A stretch of DNA of 64,000 bases from DASXKD01 sp963734725 (GCA_963734725.1 CAVTIX010000019.1:127257-191256), one strand, 5' to 3'. Counted from the first letter of the stretch, positions 25,369-34,787 are shown. The notes: generated by a model from the letters alone, not told the origin. Made by a program: numbers and translations.

Positions 25369-26331
25369 TCAGCCCTGCAACTCGGCCCAGACCTCGCGGT
25401 CGCGCTGGGCGGTCCAGATCCGCGGCCGCTCGATCCCGGACAGCTCGTCCCACAGCCGGGAGGTGTTGAACGGCATGCAGTGCTCGAAGATCGGCCAGCG
25501 CCCGTACCGCTCCGCCAGCGCGGCGTGGGCGGCGCCGAACGCCTCCTTCAGCGTGCCGCCGCGGCGGTGCACCGCGCCGACCTCGGCCAGCATCGTGTCG
25601 AGGAATTGCCGGGTCTGGCCGACGGCCGCCGCGCAGGCACCCGCGCCGCGCGCCACCGCGCCGCGCCCGCCAACGAGGGTCTCCGTGCCCAGCGCCGCGA
25701 CCCGGTCCAGCGTGCCGGCCGCCCACTCGCGGTGGAACGCGTCCCCCGTGTACAGCGCGGCCTGCGCCTCCACCAGGTCGCCGGCGAACAGGATCCGCCG
25801 CCCCGGCAGCCACGCCACGATGTCGCCCTCGGTGTGCCCGCGCCCGCAGTACTGCAGCACCAGGTCGCCGCGCCCGCCGCCCAGGTCGATGGTGAACCGG
25901 TCGGTGAACGTCGCGGTCGGCCAGGTCAGCCCGGGAATCGAGGCAGGCTCTTTGAACAGCCTTGGCATCCGGGCGTACTCCGACTCCCAGTCCTGCTGCC
26001 CGCGCTCGCCGATCAGTCCCCTGGTGTTTTCATGCGCAACGATGATCTCAGCGCCGAACGCGCTCGCACCGAGCACCCGGACCGCGTGGTAATGGGAAAG
26101 CACCAGGTAGCGAACCGGCTTATCGGTGTGCTGGCGCAACCGGGCCAGCCACTCGCGGGCGGCGGCCGGGGTGGCCATGGCCTCGAAGCAGACCAGGAAA
26201 TCCTCGCCCTCGATAGCGCCGACGTTCGGGTCGCCCTCGGCGGTCAGCGCGTAGACCCCGTCGGCGAGGAACTCCAGGGTCTGTTCCTTCGCGGCCAGGT
26301 CCGCCGAGGAGGCGAACGCTTTGGGAGCCAT
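25369..26331 (-). CDS. MBL-fold protein with altered metal motif
   Basis: ATG 26331 after a ggtgggg ribosome site; about 320 residues. Overall MBL order is visible: FLADGVYALTAEGDPNVGAI at the start, LSHYHAVRVLGASAFGAE at the zinc loop, YCGRGHTEGDIVAWLPG and RRILFAGDLVEAQAALYTG. The zinc loop reads HYHAVR rather than HxHxDH, so the Asp/His pair is replaced; downstream His and Asp are kept. Such variants exist among MBL proteins linked to aromatic catabolism, and metal content may differ. It heads the operon with the FAD monooxygenase and fahA, and is divergent from the thioredoxin gene. Confidence 0.82.
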   Translation of the reverse strand: MAPKAFASSADLAAKEQTLEFLADGVYALTAEGDPNVGAIEGEDFLVCFEAMATPAAAREWLARLRQHTDKPVRYLVLSHYHAVRVLGASAFGAEIIVAHENTRGLIGERGQQDWESEYARMPRLFKEPASIPGLTWPTATFTDRFTIDLGGGRGDLVLQYCGRGHTEGDIVAWLPGRRILFAGDLVEAQAALYTGDAFHREWAAGTLDRVAALGTETLVGGRGAVARGAGACAAAVGQTRQFLDTMLAEVGAVHRRGGTLKEAFGAAHAALAERYGRWPIFEHCMPFNTSRLWDELSGIERPRIWTAQRDREVWAELQG

Positions 26332-26368
26332 GGCCCCACCTCGACTCGATCGACTCTGTGTTGGCCCG

Positions 26369-26427
26369 GGGGAGCGACTCCCCTGGAACCCCGGTGGCCT
26401 GCGGCCCCGTTCCTCCGTCACGGGGCC
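26369..26427. promoter_or_regulatory. Paired GC hairpins in the divergent MBL/thioredoxin intergenic region
   Basis: The 211-bp gap 26332-26542 holds GGGGAG-cga-CTCCCC (26369-26383) and GGCCCCGT-N9-ACGGGGCC (26403-26427), both perfect stems. They could be leader hairpins or operator-like sites. No confident promoter could be drawn. Confidence 0.45.
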
Positions 26428-26542
26428 TTGGCCTCTCCGGTAACCCGATCGTAGGCGGGCCCGGCCCGGGCGGGCCGGCCCCGGTTCTGCCGGTGGCCGG
26501 CGTCGCGGCCAAGCACGGTGGTGGATACGGCAGGATGGAGTC

Positions 26543-27517
26543 ATGCAGCAGCGGAACTTTTCGCTCTACGGGGCGGTCGACCTTGGCGCGCGCCAGGCAG
26601 CCGCGCAGCGCCAGCAGGCCTCGCCCGCCGGCGGCCAGGACGCCCCGCTCGGCGAGTACGTGTTCGACGTGACAGAGGCGACGTTCGAGGCGGACGTGCT
26701 GGAGCGCTCCCGCACCGTCCCCGTGGTGATGGACCTGTGGGCCGAATGGTGCGGCCCCTGTAAGCAGCTGAGCCCGGTGCTCGAGCGGCTGGCCGCCGAG
26801 GCGGCGGGCGCCTGGGTGCTCGGCAAGGTGGATGTGGACGCCAACCCCCAGCTCAGCGCGGCGCTACAGGTGCAGAGCATCCCGATGGTGGTCGCCGTGA
26901 TCGGCGGCCAGCTCGTGCCCGGGTTCCTCGGCGCCCTGCCCGAGGCCCAGGTCAAGCAGTGGCTCAGCCAAGTGCTCCAGGTCGCCAAGCAGATCGGCCT
27001 GCCCGGGGCCGGCGCCGAGCCCGGGGCGGGCGGCCAGCCCGCGGAGGGCCCGGGAAGCGGCGAGGCCGCCGAGCCCGGCGGGCTGCCCGGCGAGGACGGG
27101 TTCCGTGAGCCGGAGCTGACCGAGGCGCAACAGGCCATGGAACGCGGTGACCTGGCCGCCGCCGCTGGCGCCTTCGAGCGGTTGCTGGCGAAAGACCCTG
27201 GTAACCCGGTGGCCACCGTGGGCCTGGCCCAGGTGAACCTGTTCCGGCGGGTGAACTCCTACGACCAGGCCAAGGCGCGCCGGGACGCGGCGGCCAGCCC
27301 CGCCGACGTGGACGCCCAGATCCGCGTTGCCGACATCGAGATGTCCCTGGGCAAGGGCGAAGAGGCGTTCGACCGGCTGCTCGGCGTCATCCGGCGCACG
27401 TCGGGCGAGGACCGGGACAAGGTCCGGTTGCACCTGGTCAGCCTGTTCGAGATGTTCCCGCCCCGGGACCCACGGGTCACGAAGGCCCGCAGCACCCTGT
27501 CCAGCCTGCTGTTTTAG
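26543..27517 (+). CDS. Thioredoxin-TPR co-chaperone-like protein (CnoX/YbbN type)
   Basis: ATG 26543. N-terminal thioredoxin domain (about 38-150) with the full active site LWAEWCGPCKQLSPVLERLA and cis-Pro loop QSIPMVVAVIGG. A Gly/Pro/Glu-rich linker follows (about 155-190), then tetratricopeptide-type helices (EAQQAMERGDLAAAAGAFER, VDAQIRVADIEMSLGKGEEA). The architecture equals actinobacterial YbbN/CnoX proteins, cytosolic holdases that protect against oxidative damage. Its 3' end overlaps the convergent MarR gene by 4 bp. Confidence 0.9.
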   Translation: MQQRNFSLYGAVDLGARQAAAQRQQASPAGGQDAPLGEYVFDVTEATFEADVLERSRTVPVVMDLWAEWCGPCKQLSPVLERLAAEAAGAWVLGKVDVDANPQLSAALQVQSIPMVVAVIGGQLVPGFLGALPEAQVKQWLSQVLQVAKQIGLPGAGAEPGAGGQPAEGPGSGEAAEPGGLPGEDGFREPELTEAQQAMERGDLAAAAGAFERLLAKDPGNPVATVGLAQVNLFRRVNSYDQAKARRDAAASPADVDAQIRVADIEMSLGKGEEAFDRLLGVIRRTSGEDRDKVRLHLVSLFEMFPPRDPRVTKARSTLSSLLF

Positions 27518-28014
27518 CTGGGGCGGGTGCCGCTCCTCGGGTCGCGGGGGTCGGTGTCGGCGAGCTGTTCCAGCGCGGGGAGCGCGTCGGCCAGCGCGGC
27601 CCGCTGCTCGGCGGTGAGCGTCTGCAGCCGGTCGGCCAGCAAGATCGTGCTCTGCTCCCGGATCAGTTCCAGCGCCGCGTGGCCGGCCGGCGCGATTGTC
27701 AGCGTGCTGGCCCGCGCGTCGCCGGGGACCGGGCACCGTTCCACGTAGCCGCGCTCTTCCAGCACCGTCACCAGCCTGGTGAGGGTGGACGGGGCGATCC
27801 CCTCGGCCGCGGCCAGGTCGCCAAGCCGCAGCGGGCCGATCCGGTCCACCGTGGCCAGCGCCGACAGCTGGGTCGGCGTGAGGCCGGCCAGCTCGTGACG
27901 GCGCAGCCAGCGGGAGAGCCGGGCGATGGCCACCCGCAGCCGGGGCGCGTCGATCACCGGCCCGGCGGGCGGCGTGCTGAACTGGCGACCTTCGGTCGCA
28001 CTACCCTGAGGCAT
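27514..28014 (-). CDS. MarR-family transcriptional regulator
   Basis: Start taken as ATG 28014 (MPQGSATEGR); the first 20 residues are not conserved-looking, so a later start is possible. Winged HTH: LTPTQLSALATVDRIGPLRL, GDLAAAEGIAPSTLTRLVTV and LEERGYVERCPVPGDARAST, the classic MarR recognition helix and wing. About 166 residues. Divergent from the malic enzyme (start 28152), so it may control that gene, which is now truncated. Effector unknown. Confidence 0.88.
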   Translation of the reverse strand: MPQGSATEGRQFSTPPAGPVIDAPRLRVAIARLSRWLRRHELAGLTPTQLSALATVDRIGPLRLGDLAAAEGIAPSTLTRLVTVLEERGYVERCPVPGDARASTLTIAPAGHAALELIREQSTILLADRLQTLTAEQRAALADALPALEQLADTDPRDPRSGTRPS

Positions 28015-28151
28015 TCTTGAAGGGTACGTCGCGGCCGGAGGCCTTGCGCGCGCGACGCGGAACCATCGCGTCGCGCCTGCTCCGATGGCACGATGTGATC
28101 GTCGGGCAGTGCCGGCCGGGCGGCCCGGGCCGGGTGAAGGCGGAGGAGCCA

Positions 28152-28892
28152 GTGTCGGTAGCCCCGAGCGTGTCATATTCGATCACCGTGCGCCTGGAGG
28201 TGCCCTCCCGCGGCCGGGCGGTCAGCGACCTGACCCACGCGGTCGAGCAGGCCGGCGGCGCGGTCACCGCGCTGGACGTGACCCCCTACCGCTACGAACG
28301 GCTCCGGGTGGATGTCACCTGCGCTGCGCGGGACACCGATCACGCCGAGGAAATCGTCCAGTCGATGCGGACGATCCCCGGCGTCGTGGTGAACAAGGTC
28401 AGCGACCGGACGTTCCTGCTGCACCTCGGCGGCAAGATCGAGACGAACGTGAAGGTGCCGTTGCGCAACCGGGACGACCTGTCGATGGCGTACACGCCGG
28501 GCGTGGCCCGGGTGTCGCTGGCCATCGCGGCCAACCCCGACGACGTGCGGCGGCTGACCGTCAAGCGCAACAGCGTCGCCGTGGTGACCGACGGCTCTGC
28601 GGTGCTCGGCCTCGGCAACGTGGGCCCGTACGCGGCCATGCCGGTGATGGAGGGGAAAGCCGCCCTGTTCAAGCGGTTCGCCGACATCGACGCCTGGCCC
28701 GTCTGCCTGGACACCCAGGACACCGACGAGATCGTCCGGACGGTGCAGATCATCGCGCCCGCGTTCGGCGGCATCAACCTGGAGGACATCGGCGCGCCCC
28801 GGTGCTTCGAGGTGGAACGGCGGCTCCGGGAACTGCTCGACATCCCGGTCTTCCACGACGACCAGCACGGCACCGCGATCGTCGTGCTCGCC
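28152..28892 (+). pseudogene. NAD-dependent malic enzyme, 3' truncated by an ISKra4-like remnant
   Basis: GTG 28152 after ggcggaggagcca. N-terminal ACT-like domain (YSITVRLEVPSRGRAVSDLT) then malic domain: LRNRDDLSMAYTPGVARVSL, SVAVVTDGSAVLGLGNVGPY, GINLEDIGAPRCFEVERRL and FHDDQHGTAIVVLA. At 28892 homology stops where family members continue with ALTNAL and the NAD-binding domain; instead the sequence turns into antisense transposase. About 247 residues remain and the frame drifts on to 29411. Without the cofactor domain no oxidative decarboxylation of malate is expected. Confidence 0.87.
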
Positions 28893-29813
28893 CAGTTCTT
28901 GCCGCTGCCGGGGTCCGGGCGCATGACCTGCTCCGGGGTGCGGGCCGGGCCGTCCGGGACGGCGACGTCGAAGACGGCCCCGGTCTCGGCCATCCGCTTG
29001 CAGCCTTTCTTCTCCCCGGTCCCGGCCCGCTTCTCGAAGGTCCGCACCCGCTGCTCCGGGGCCCTGGTCCGGCGGCGGCGCGCGTCGGGGAGCATCGCCA
29101 CGCCCTTACCGTCCGCCGAGAGCGCCAGCGGCGGCAGGCCCGGCCCCGGCCCCCCGGCCGCCGGGACGGCGGCGGCCTGGTCCCGGTCCTGGCAGAACCG
29201 CTCCGCGTCCGCGGCCGCGGCCACGACGATCTGCTCCAGCTGCCGCTTGCCGACGCTGACCCCGGTCGCGGCCAGCACGAACTCGTGCCCCTGCTCATAC
29301 GACACCGACCGGCAGAACATCTCCGCCAGCCGCTGCAAGCCCCAGGAATACCCGCAGCGGCGGCAGGTTCAGCACCGCATCGCGCGGGAACAGCGACAGC
29401 ACGCCCCCTGACCCCGGACCGGTAGCCGATCCGCCGCACCCGCACCTCACCCAGCAGCGTCACGACCGGCCGGCCATGACCGGGCTCAGCCCGAGCCCGC
29501 GTCCACCCCGTCCCGACCGGTCACCCCCGGCAGCCGGACCTCACGCTCAGCCTGGGTGTCCAGGGCCAGCTGGACCAGACCGCGCAGCAGCTCCCGGCCC
29601 CGCCCGGTGACCAGCACCTCCATCGCATCCAGCGTCACCGACCGGGACGCCTCCACCGCCAGCCCGCCAGCCCCGCCGCCAGCGGCCCCAGCCCCGCCAG
29701 CACCGCCTCCGCGCTCGCAGCCAGATCATCCAGCCCGTACTGTTCCACCTGAGGCTTCCCTTCCGCTGGTCCCGGATTCGCATCTCAGGACCATACGGAA
29801 CGGAAGCCTCACC
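28893..29813 (-). mobile_element. ISKra4-family transposase remnant
   Basis: On the minus strand the readable pieces match the N-terminal half of ISKra4 transposases: EQYGLDDLAASAEAVLAGLG near 29750, VTLDAMEVLVTGRGRELLRG, then GQGVRR-like degraded text, EMFCRSVSYEQGHEFVLAAT, LPPLALSADGKGVAMLPDAR and KRMAETGAVFDVAVPDGPAR to 28893. Several frameshifts and an in-frame stop make it non-functional. The C-terminal half and one IS end are absent, and the 3' side joins directly into the malic enzyme. An imperfect 15-bp inverted repeat (29751-29765 and 29796-29810, one mismatch) marks the outer side and may be part of the IS end. Confidence 0.78.
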
Positions 29814-31726
29814 CACACCCAGACACGCCAGCACCACGACAACGGGCAACTCACTCCAGAAGAGCCACACCCACGCGGCATCCACGCCGTATCGGAGCGG
29901 CCGCCACCAGGTGCGATGTCGTTGCCCCTTGTTAGGCTGCGCCCATGCTTGATCACATCGGCCTGCAGGTCCAGGACGTGGAGAAGTCGCTCGGCTTCTA
30001 CCTCCGCACCTTCGCCCCGATCGGGATGCACGAGGTGGTGCGCTACCCGTACGGCGAGACCATCGTGGTCGGCCTGGGCGGCGCCGACGGCCAGCCGGTG
30101 TTCTGGCTGGGGCCGCCCACCGGCACCGAGACCAGGGAACTCCACGTCGCCTTCAAGGCCCCCGACCGCGCGGCGGTGGACGCGGTGCACGAGGCCGCCG
30201 TGGCAGCCGGGGCGGAGGTGCTGCACGCCCCGCGCGAGTTCCCGGAGTACCACCCCGGCTACTACGGCGTGTTCCTGCGCGACCCGGACGGCCACAACGT
30301 CGAGGCCGTCCACCACGGATAACCTGGCGCGCCTGGTCCTGACCCGGGACGCGGTCCGCCTGGCCTTGACCCGCAGCGCGTTCCGGTTCGGCCGGCGCCG
30401 CGGCCCCGTCACCGGCTCCTGGTGCCGTTCGTCCTGGTGCCGCTCCTGCTGGTGCCGCTCGCTCCGGTGCCGCTCCCGCCGTACCTGCAGCGCCTGCAGC
30501 GACGGCGTAAGCAGCGGCTTGACCTGGGTCGGCTCCGGCAGGTGCGAGGGCTCGAGCTCGGAGCGCAGCCGGTCCACGTGGGCCAGGATCTCGCCGCGCA
30601 GCTGCCACCCATCGGGCCGTCCGGCCGGGTTGGTGGAGAGCAGGTCGGCGAGCTGATCCTGCTGCCGCTCGGCCTCCTCGAGGTGGTCTTCCAGCGCCTC
30701 GGTGATCGGCTCGGCCGCGAACGCGGAGAAGTCGGCGGAAACCTGATCGGTCTCGAGCAGCTGGCCGTAGGCTCGCACCGCCGCGGACAGCTCGGCCAGC
30801 ATGGCGGCCAGCCGAGCCCGCGTCTCGGCCTCCTTGACCGGGGTGTGCTCGCTGTCGATCCGCGCGCTGTCGGCCACCGAACGGGCCAGCATCCGGATAT
30901 CCGTCGCGGCCCGCTCCAGCGTGCTGACGCCGTCCCGCAGGCCGGCCGCCGGATCGCCGACCCTGAGCCTCCTGGGGTTCAGCCGGACGCTCTCCTCGGC
31001 CTGGGCCAGCGCGTCGTCCACCCGCTCGATCTCGCCGCGCAGCGCCCGGGTCCGGTCCAGCCACTCCGCCGCGCGCTTCGGGTCCGGCGCCTCGGCCAGG
31101 CCCTCGGCCATCTGGCCGAGCAGGTCGGCCATCTGGCGGCTCAGCTCGCCGACCGCCTCCTTGGCCGGCTGCACCCGTACCGGGGCGAACACCAGGCCGG
31201 CCGCCAGCCCCGCGGCCGCGCCGACCAGCGTCTCGGTGATCCGGGTGCTGGCCGCCGCCTGCGAGCCGACCGAGAAGATCAGCATGGCGCTGATCGGCAC
31301 CTCGAGGATCTCCTCGCGCAGCCGCAGCACGATGCCGAGCGCGAGCGTGCCCGCGACGAGCAGGCCGAGCACCCACCAGCTGAACGGGACGTAGGCGGCG
31401 ACCGCCACCGCGGCGAGCACGCCGACGGTGACCGCCGCGACCCGCCGGATGGCGGTGCCGATGGTATTGAACAAGGTGGCCTGCACCACCAGCAGCGCGG
31501 TCAGCGGGGCCAGCACGGAGCGCGGCGACCCGCCCGGCAGCTGCAGCGCGAGCAGGTACGCGAATACCGCCGTGACGGTGAGCCTGGCGATGTACACCGC
31601 CGTCGGCTGGGCCCGGCGGCGGACCAGGGTGAGCTGCTCGGCCTGGCGCCTGGCGACTGCCTTGGCCGCTACGCCGACGTTCTCGACAGGTATGGGACGG
31701 ACGGGGAAACCTTTCATAAGCTGCAT
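29726..31726 (-). CDS. FUSC/aromatic-acid-exporter-like membrane protein, 3' end uncertain
   Basis: ATG 31726. The N-terminal part holds about six membrane helices (YIARLTVTAVFAYLLALQLP, SVLAPLTALLVVQATLFNTI, RVAAVTVGVLAAVAVAAYVP, WWVLGLLVAGTLALGIVL), followed by long cytoplasmic helices (AEWLDRTRALRGEIERVDDA), as in FUSC/ArAE transporters. The frame has no stop until 29726, but below about 30330 it is antisense to the VOC gene and not protein-like, so the true end is probably near 30330 with a lost stop or frameshift. The last clear part has an ERHQ-type repeat from 15-bp units near 30420-30480. Substrate unknown. Confidence 0.68.
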   Translation of the reverse strand: MQLMKGFPVRPIPVENVGVAAKAVARRQAEQLTLVRRRAQPTAVYIARLTVTAVFAYLLALQLPGGSPRSVLAPLTALLVVQATLFNTIGTAIRRVAAVTVGVLAAVAVAAYVPFSWWVLGLLVAGTLALGIVLRLREEILEVPISAMLIFSVGSQAAASTRITETLVGAAAGLAAGLVFAPVRVQPAKEAVGELSRQMADLLGQMAEGLAEAPDPKRAAEWLDRTRALRGEIERVDDALAQAEESVRLNPRRLRVGDPAAGLRDGVSTLERAATDIRMLARSVADSARIDSEHTPVKEAETRARLAAMLAELSAAVRAYGQLLETDQVSADFSAFAAEPITEALEDHLEEAERQQDQLADLLSTNPAGRPDGWQLRGEILAHVDRLRSELEPSHLPEPTQVKPLLTPSLQALQVRRERHRSERHQQERHQDERHQEPVTGPRRRPNRNALRVKARRTASRVRTRRARLSVVDGLDVVAVRVAQEHAVVAGVVLRELARGVQHLRPGCHGGLVHRVHRRAVGGLEGDVEFPGLGAGGRPQPEHRLAVGAAQADHDGLAVRVAHHLVHPDRGEGAEVEAERLLHVLDLQADVIKHGRSLTRGNDIAPGGGRSDTAWMPRGCGSSGVSCPLSWCWRVWVWVRLPFRMVLRCESGTSGREASGGTVRAG
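29945..30322 (+). CDS. VOC-family (glyoxalase/bleomycin-resistance-like) protein
   Basis: ATG 29945, 125 residues, one full vicinal-oxygen-chelate domain: MLDHIGLQVQDVEKSLGFYL at the start, RELHVAFKAPDRAAVDAVHE in the second half and GYYGVFLRDPDGHNVEAVHH at the end with metal-type His and Glu. Function could be a lyase, dioxygenase or resistance protein. The minus-strand FUSC frame runs antisense through it without a stop; homology favours this gene for 29945-30322. Confidence 0.85.
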   Translation: MLDHIGLQVQDVEKSLGFYLRTFAPIGMHEVVRYPYGETIVVGLGGADGQPVFWLGPPTGTETRELHVAFKAPDRAAVDAVHEAAVAAGAEVLHAPREFPEYHPGYYGVFLRDPDGHNVEAVHHG

Positions 31727-31886
31727 ATACCGGGGTCTAGTGGGCGGCGGGATCCAGAGATAGCTCTAGCCTAGAGCAAAACCCTTCACCAGGGACCAAC
31801 GCGCGCTAGGCCGGGCTATTCCCCTCTGCAGGCCATCATAAAAACCTCAATGCCGAACGGGCTGGGTTACCCGCCCCGGCGCCGCG

Positions 31887-32669
31887 CTACCCGCGGTCCA
31901 TCAGCGCCGTCACCGCGGCCTGGTACAGCTCGATCAGGCCGGACGCCACCTCGGGGGAGCCGAAGTGCGAGCTCCAGGTGAGTTCGGCCAGCGAGTCGCT
32001 GATCACGAAGGCCGACGCGAGCTGCAGCCCGCGGACCTCGGCCACGGCGAACAGCGCGGCCGCCTCCATCTCCACGCAGAGCACGCCCTCGGCCTGGTAG
32101 TGCCGGACCTCGTCGAGGGTCTCCCGGTAGGGGGTGTCGATCGTCCAGGAGGTGCCGGTCCGGAACCGGTGGCCCGCCTGCCGCATGGCCGCGCCCAGGG
32201 CGGCGGTCATCCCGGCCGGGGCGGCGGCCAGCCGCCCCGGCGGCAGGTAGTGGTGCGAGACCCCTTCGTCCCTGACCGCGGCCTCGCACAGGACCAGGTC
32301 GCCGGGCTTCAGGTCGCGCTGCAGGCTGCCCGCGGTGCCGACGGACACCACGGCCGAGGTGCCCAGGGCGGCCAGTTCCTCCAGCGCCGCGGTCGCCGCG
32401 GGCGCCCCGATCCCGAACCGGCCGAGCAGCCCCACCCGGCCGCCGGTGCTCGGCAGCGCCACCGGCAGCGCCCGCCGCGACCGCTCGACGCCCTCGGTCC
32501 GCAGCACGTGGTCGTAGAGCGAGCGCTGGTAGCAGAGCACCACGCCGTCCGGTGCGGGCGTGTCGTCCCGCGCGCCCACGCGCCGCAGGTAGGCGAGGAA
32601 GTCCGACGCGGTGAACAGCGCCTCCCCGGCGTGCTTGCCCGCGAAGTTCGGATAGCTGGACTCCGGCAC
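31887..32669 (-). CDS. Nucleoside phosphorylase (uridine/purine phosphorylase family)
   Basis: GTG 32669 (VPESSYPNFAGKHAGEALFT), 260 residues. PNP/UDP family signatures: GRFGIGAPAATAALEELAAL, SAVVSVGTAGSLQRDLKPGD, CVEMEAAALFAVAEVRGLQL and the Asp in FVISDSLAEL. It cleaves a nucleoside with phosphate to base and ribose-1-phosphate; the base preference is not clear. It lies 18 bp after the broken MFS gene on the same strand, which suggests a salvage transport-phosphorolysis operon before the MFS gene decayed. Confidence 0.9.
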   Translation of the reverse strand: MPESSYPNFAGKHAGEALFTASDFLAYLRRVGARDDTPAPDGVVLCYQRSLYDHVLRTEGVERSRRALPVALPSTGGRVGLLGRFGIGAPAATAALEELAALGTSAVVSVGTAGSLQRDLKPGDLVLCEAAVRDEGVSHHYLPPGRLAAAPAGMTAALGAAMRQAGHRFRTGTSWTIDTPYRETLDEVRHYQAEGVLCVEMEAAALFAVAEVRGLQLASAFVISDSLAELTWSSHFGSPEVASGLIELYQAAVTALMDRG

Positions 32670-32687
32670 GAGCGCAGATTCTACGCT

Positions 32688-33890
32688 TTATGACCGGCCC
32701 CGGCCCGGGACCAGCAGCACGGCGACCGGCACGACCACCAGGCCGGCCAGTGCCCAGCTCAGCCCGAACCCCTGCGCCACCAGCCCCACCGCCAGCGGCC
32801 CCAGCCCTCCCGCCAGCCCGGCGGCGCTGCTCAGCGTCACCGCCACCGAACTCCGTCCGGGCAGGCTGCCGTACAGCCGGGCCTGGAGCACCGGGTACCA
32901 CGGCGCCGTCACCGCGCTCAGCGCGGCCAGCACGGCCAGCTTCGGCACCACCCCAGGGACGAGCAGGAAGCCCGGGTAGAGCAGCGCGGCGGCGGCCGCG
33001 CTGGCGCGCAGCACGGTCAGGTCCCCGACGCGTTCCAGGATCACGATCAGCGCGGCGTCCCCGGCCAGGGCGGCGCCGAGCCGGACCGCGATGGCCAGCG
33101 CCGCGACCGCGGGCGTCAGGTGCGCGACGTCCACCAGGTACAGCGCCAGGAAGCCGGTGAACACGTCCACCAGCAGGTCGGCCACCTCGATCAGCAGCAG
33201 CCAGCGCAGCGTCCCCCAGTCCCGCAGCGCGGCACCGACGTCCCGCACCCGCGCCGTCCACGGCTTCTGTTCCGCTTCCTCCGCCTCGGCCGCGGCCTGT
33301 GCCGTCCGCCTGCGGCTGACCTCGCAGCAGCGCGCCGAGCCAGACCAGCGCGCTGATCCCGGCCAGCACCAGGTATGCCGGCCCGCCAGCCCCCGCCGCT
33401 GGCCAGCACCGCGGTGAGCAGCAGCGGCCCGGCCACCGCGCCGGCCGCCCCGGCCAGGTCCCAGCGCGCCATGACCTGGGCCTGCCGGTCCGGCCAGGCG
33501 TCCATGATCTCGGCCTGGGTCAGCGACACGAACGCGCCCGACGCCGGGTAGAAGGCGATGAAGGCGGCCAGCAGCACGGCGAACGAGCGGGCCGAGGCCG
33601 CCGCGAGCAGGGTGAGCAGGAAGACGATGCCGCCGCCGAGGATGACCAGCCGGCGTCGCCGGCCCTGGCCGGCCAGCACGCCCATGGGCAGCTCAAGGAA
33701 GCCGCCGACCAGCAGCGGGACCGAAGCCAGCAGGCCGATCTGCCCGTAGCTCAGCCCCAGGTCGTGCCGGATGAGCGGGAGTGCCGCTCCCTTGGCCCCG
33801 TCAACCAGCTCGTCGGCGAACGCGATCGCGAGCGCGACGGCGAGAACGGAAAGCGCAGGCCTTCAGCGTCAAGTGAAACCCATGGGGCCA
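32688..33890 (-). pseudogene. MFS transporter, multiply frameshifted
   Basis: Pieces of one major-facilitator protein occur in several frames. N-terminal part (from ATG near 33890): LSVLAVALAIAFADELVDGA and GLSYGQIGLLASVPLLVGGF. Middle (33685-33380): GQGRRRRLVILGGGIVFLLT and EIMDAWPDRQAQVMARWDLA. C-terminal part (33248-32688): TLRWLLLIEVADLLVDVFTG and SVAVTLSSAAGLAGGLGPLA. Shifts are needed near 33865, 33380 and 33320. The pieces join into a normal 12-helix layout, so the gene was intact recently or the assembly has errors. It precedes the nucleoside phosphorylase by 18 bp. Confidence 0.72.
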
Positions 33891-33931
33891 TGGTAAGGCC
33901 CGTGGTCCCGCACGTCACGGCGGTTTCCGCG

Positions 33932-34395
33932 TCACCGCCGGTTCTCGACCCGCCAGACCAGCCGCAGGCCAGACCAGTCTTCGTCGATCGCGGCCACCTT
34001 CACGTCGACCAGCCCGAGGGGCAGCGCACTGTCGCGGATGAAGTTTTCGGTGATGTCGCTGCGGTGCCCGGCCGCCCGCCGCGGCCAGGCGACCCAGAGT
34101 GCCCCGGCCGGATATATCCGGCGGCCGAGCTCGCCGATCTGCGCGGCTATCTCGCCCGCCACGGTGAAGAAGGCCACGATGACGTCGGCCTGCCCGTCCG
34201 GCCCGGCCCGGCCAGCCCGTCCGGCGGGTCGGTCAGCGCCCAGCCGTCCGGCGGCTGGTGCAGGCTGACCCGCTGCCCGGGCTTGAGGCCCAGCTTGACC
34301 GCCTGGGGCCGGCCCGAGTACCCCGGCGTCGTCACCGGGTCCCCGGCCGCGCCGATGGGTTCGCCGGCCCGGGTACGTCTATCCCCCTGATGCAT
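33932..34395 (-). CDS. DUF3052-family protein, frameshifted
   Basis: Upstream frame (ATG 34395): TPGYSGRPQAVKLGLKPGQR and VSLHQPPDGWALTDPPDGL, the DUF3052 N-terminus. Downstream frame to 33932: AFFTVAGEIAAQIGELGRRI, YPAGALWVAWPRRAAGHRSD and AIDEDWSGLRLVWRVENRR, the C-terminus. Joining needs a one-base correction near 34190-34205. The family is actinobacterial, about 130-150 residues, of unknown function. The gene is divergent from the VOC gene at 34416. Confidence 0.78.
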
Positions 34396-34415
34396 CTCAT
34401 GGACAGGAGCATGCC

Positions 34416-34787
34416 ATGTTCACGAACACCGAGGCGTTCAGCGGCTTCGCCGTCGACGATCTTGAGGCGGCACGGAAGTTCTACGGCGAGACACTGGGCA
34501 TCCGCACGTCCGAGCAGTACGGGCTGCTGACGCTGCACCTGGCCGGAGGCCGGGACACCCTGGTCTATCCGAAGCCCGGCCACATGCCCGCCACCTACAC
34601 CATCCTCAACTTCCGGGTGGACGACATCGACGCGGCCGTGGACGAGCTGGTCCGCCGCGGCGTCTCGCTGGAGAAGTACGAAGGCATGGGTCAGGACGCC
34701 AAGGGCATCAACCGGGCCGGCGGCCCGTACATCGCCTGGTTCAAGGACCCGGCCGGGAACATCCTGGCCGTGCTGCAAGAACGCTAA
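34416..34787 (+). CDS. VOC-family protein
   Basis: ATG 34416 after gacaggagcatgcc. 123 residues: FSGFAVDDLEAARKFYGETL, YTILNFRVDDIDAAVDELVR and AWFKDPAGNILAVLQER, the expected beta-alpha-beta-beta-beta modules of the glyoxalase/dioxygenase fold. The metal Glu position at the C-terminus (FKDPAGNILAV) lacks a clear Glu, so it may bind a ligand rather than catalyse. Role unknown. Confidence 0.87.
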   Translation: MFTNTEAFSGFAVDDLEAARKFYGETLGIRTSEQYGLLTLHLAGGRDTLVYPKPGHMPATYTILNFRVDDIDAAVDELVRRGVSLEKYEGMGQDAKGINRAGGPYIAWFKDPAGNILAVLQER

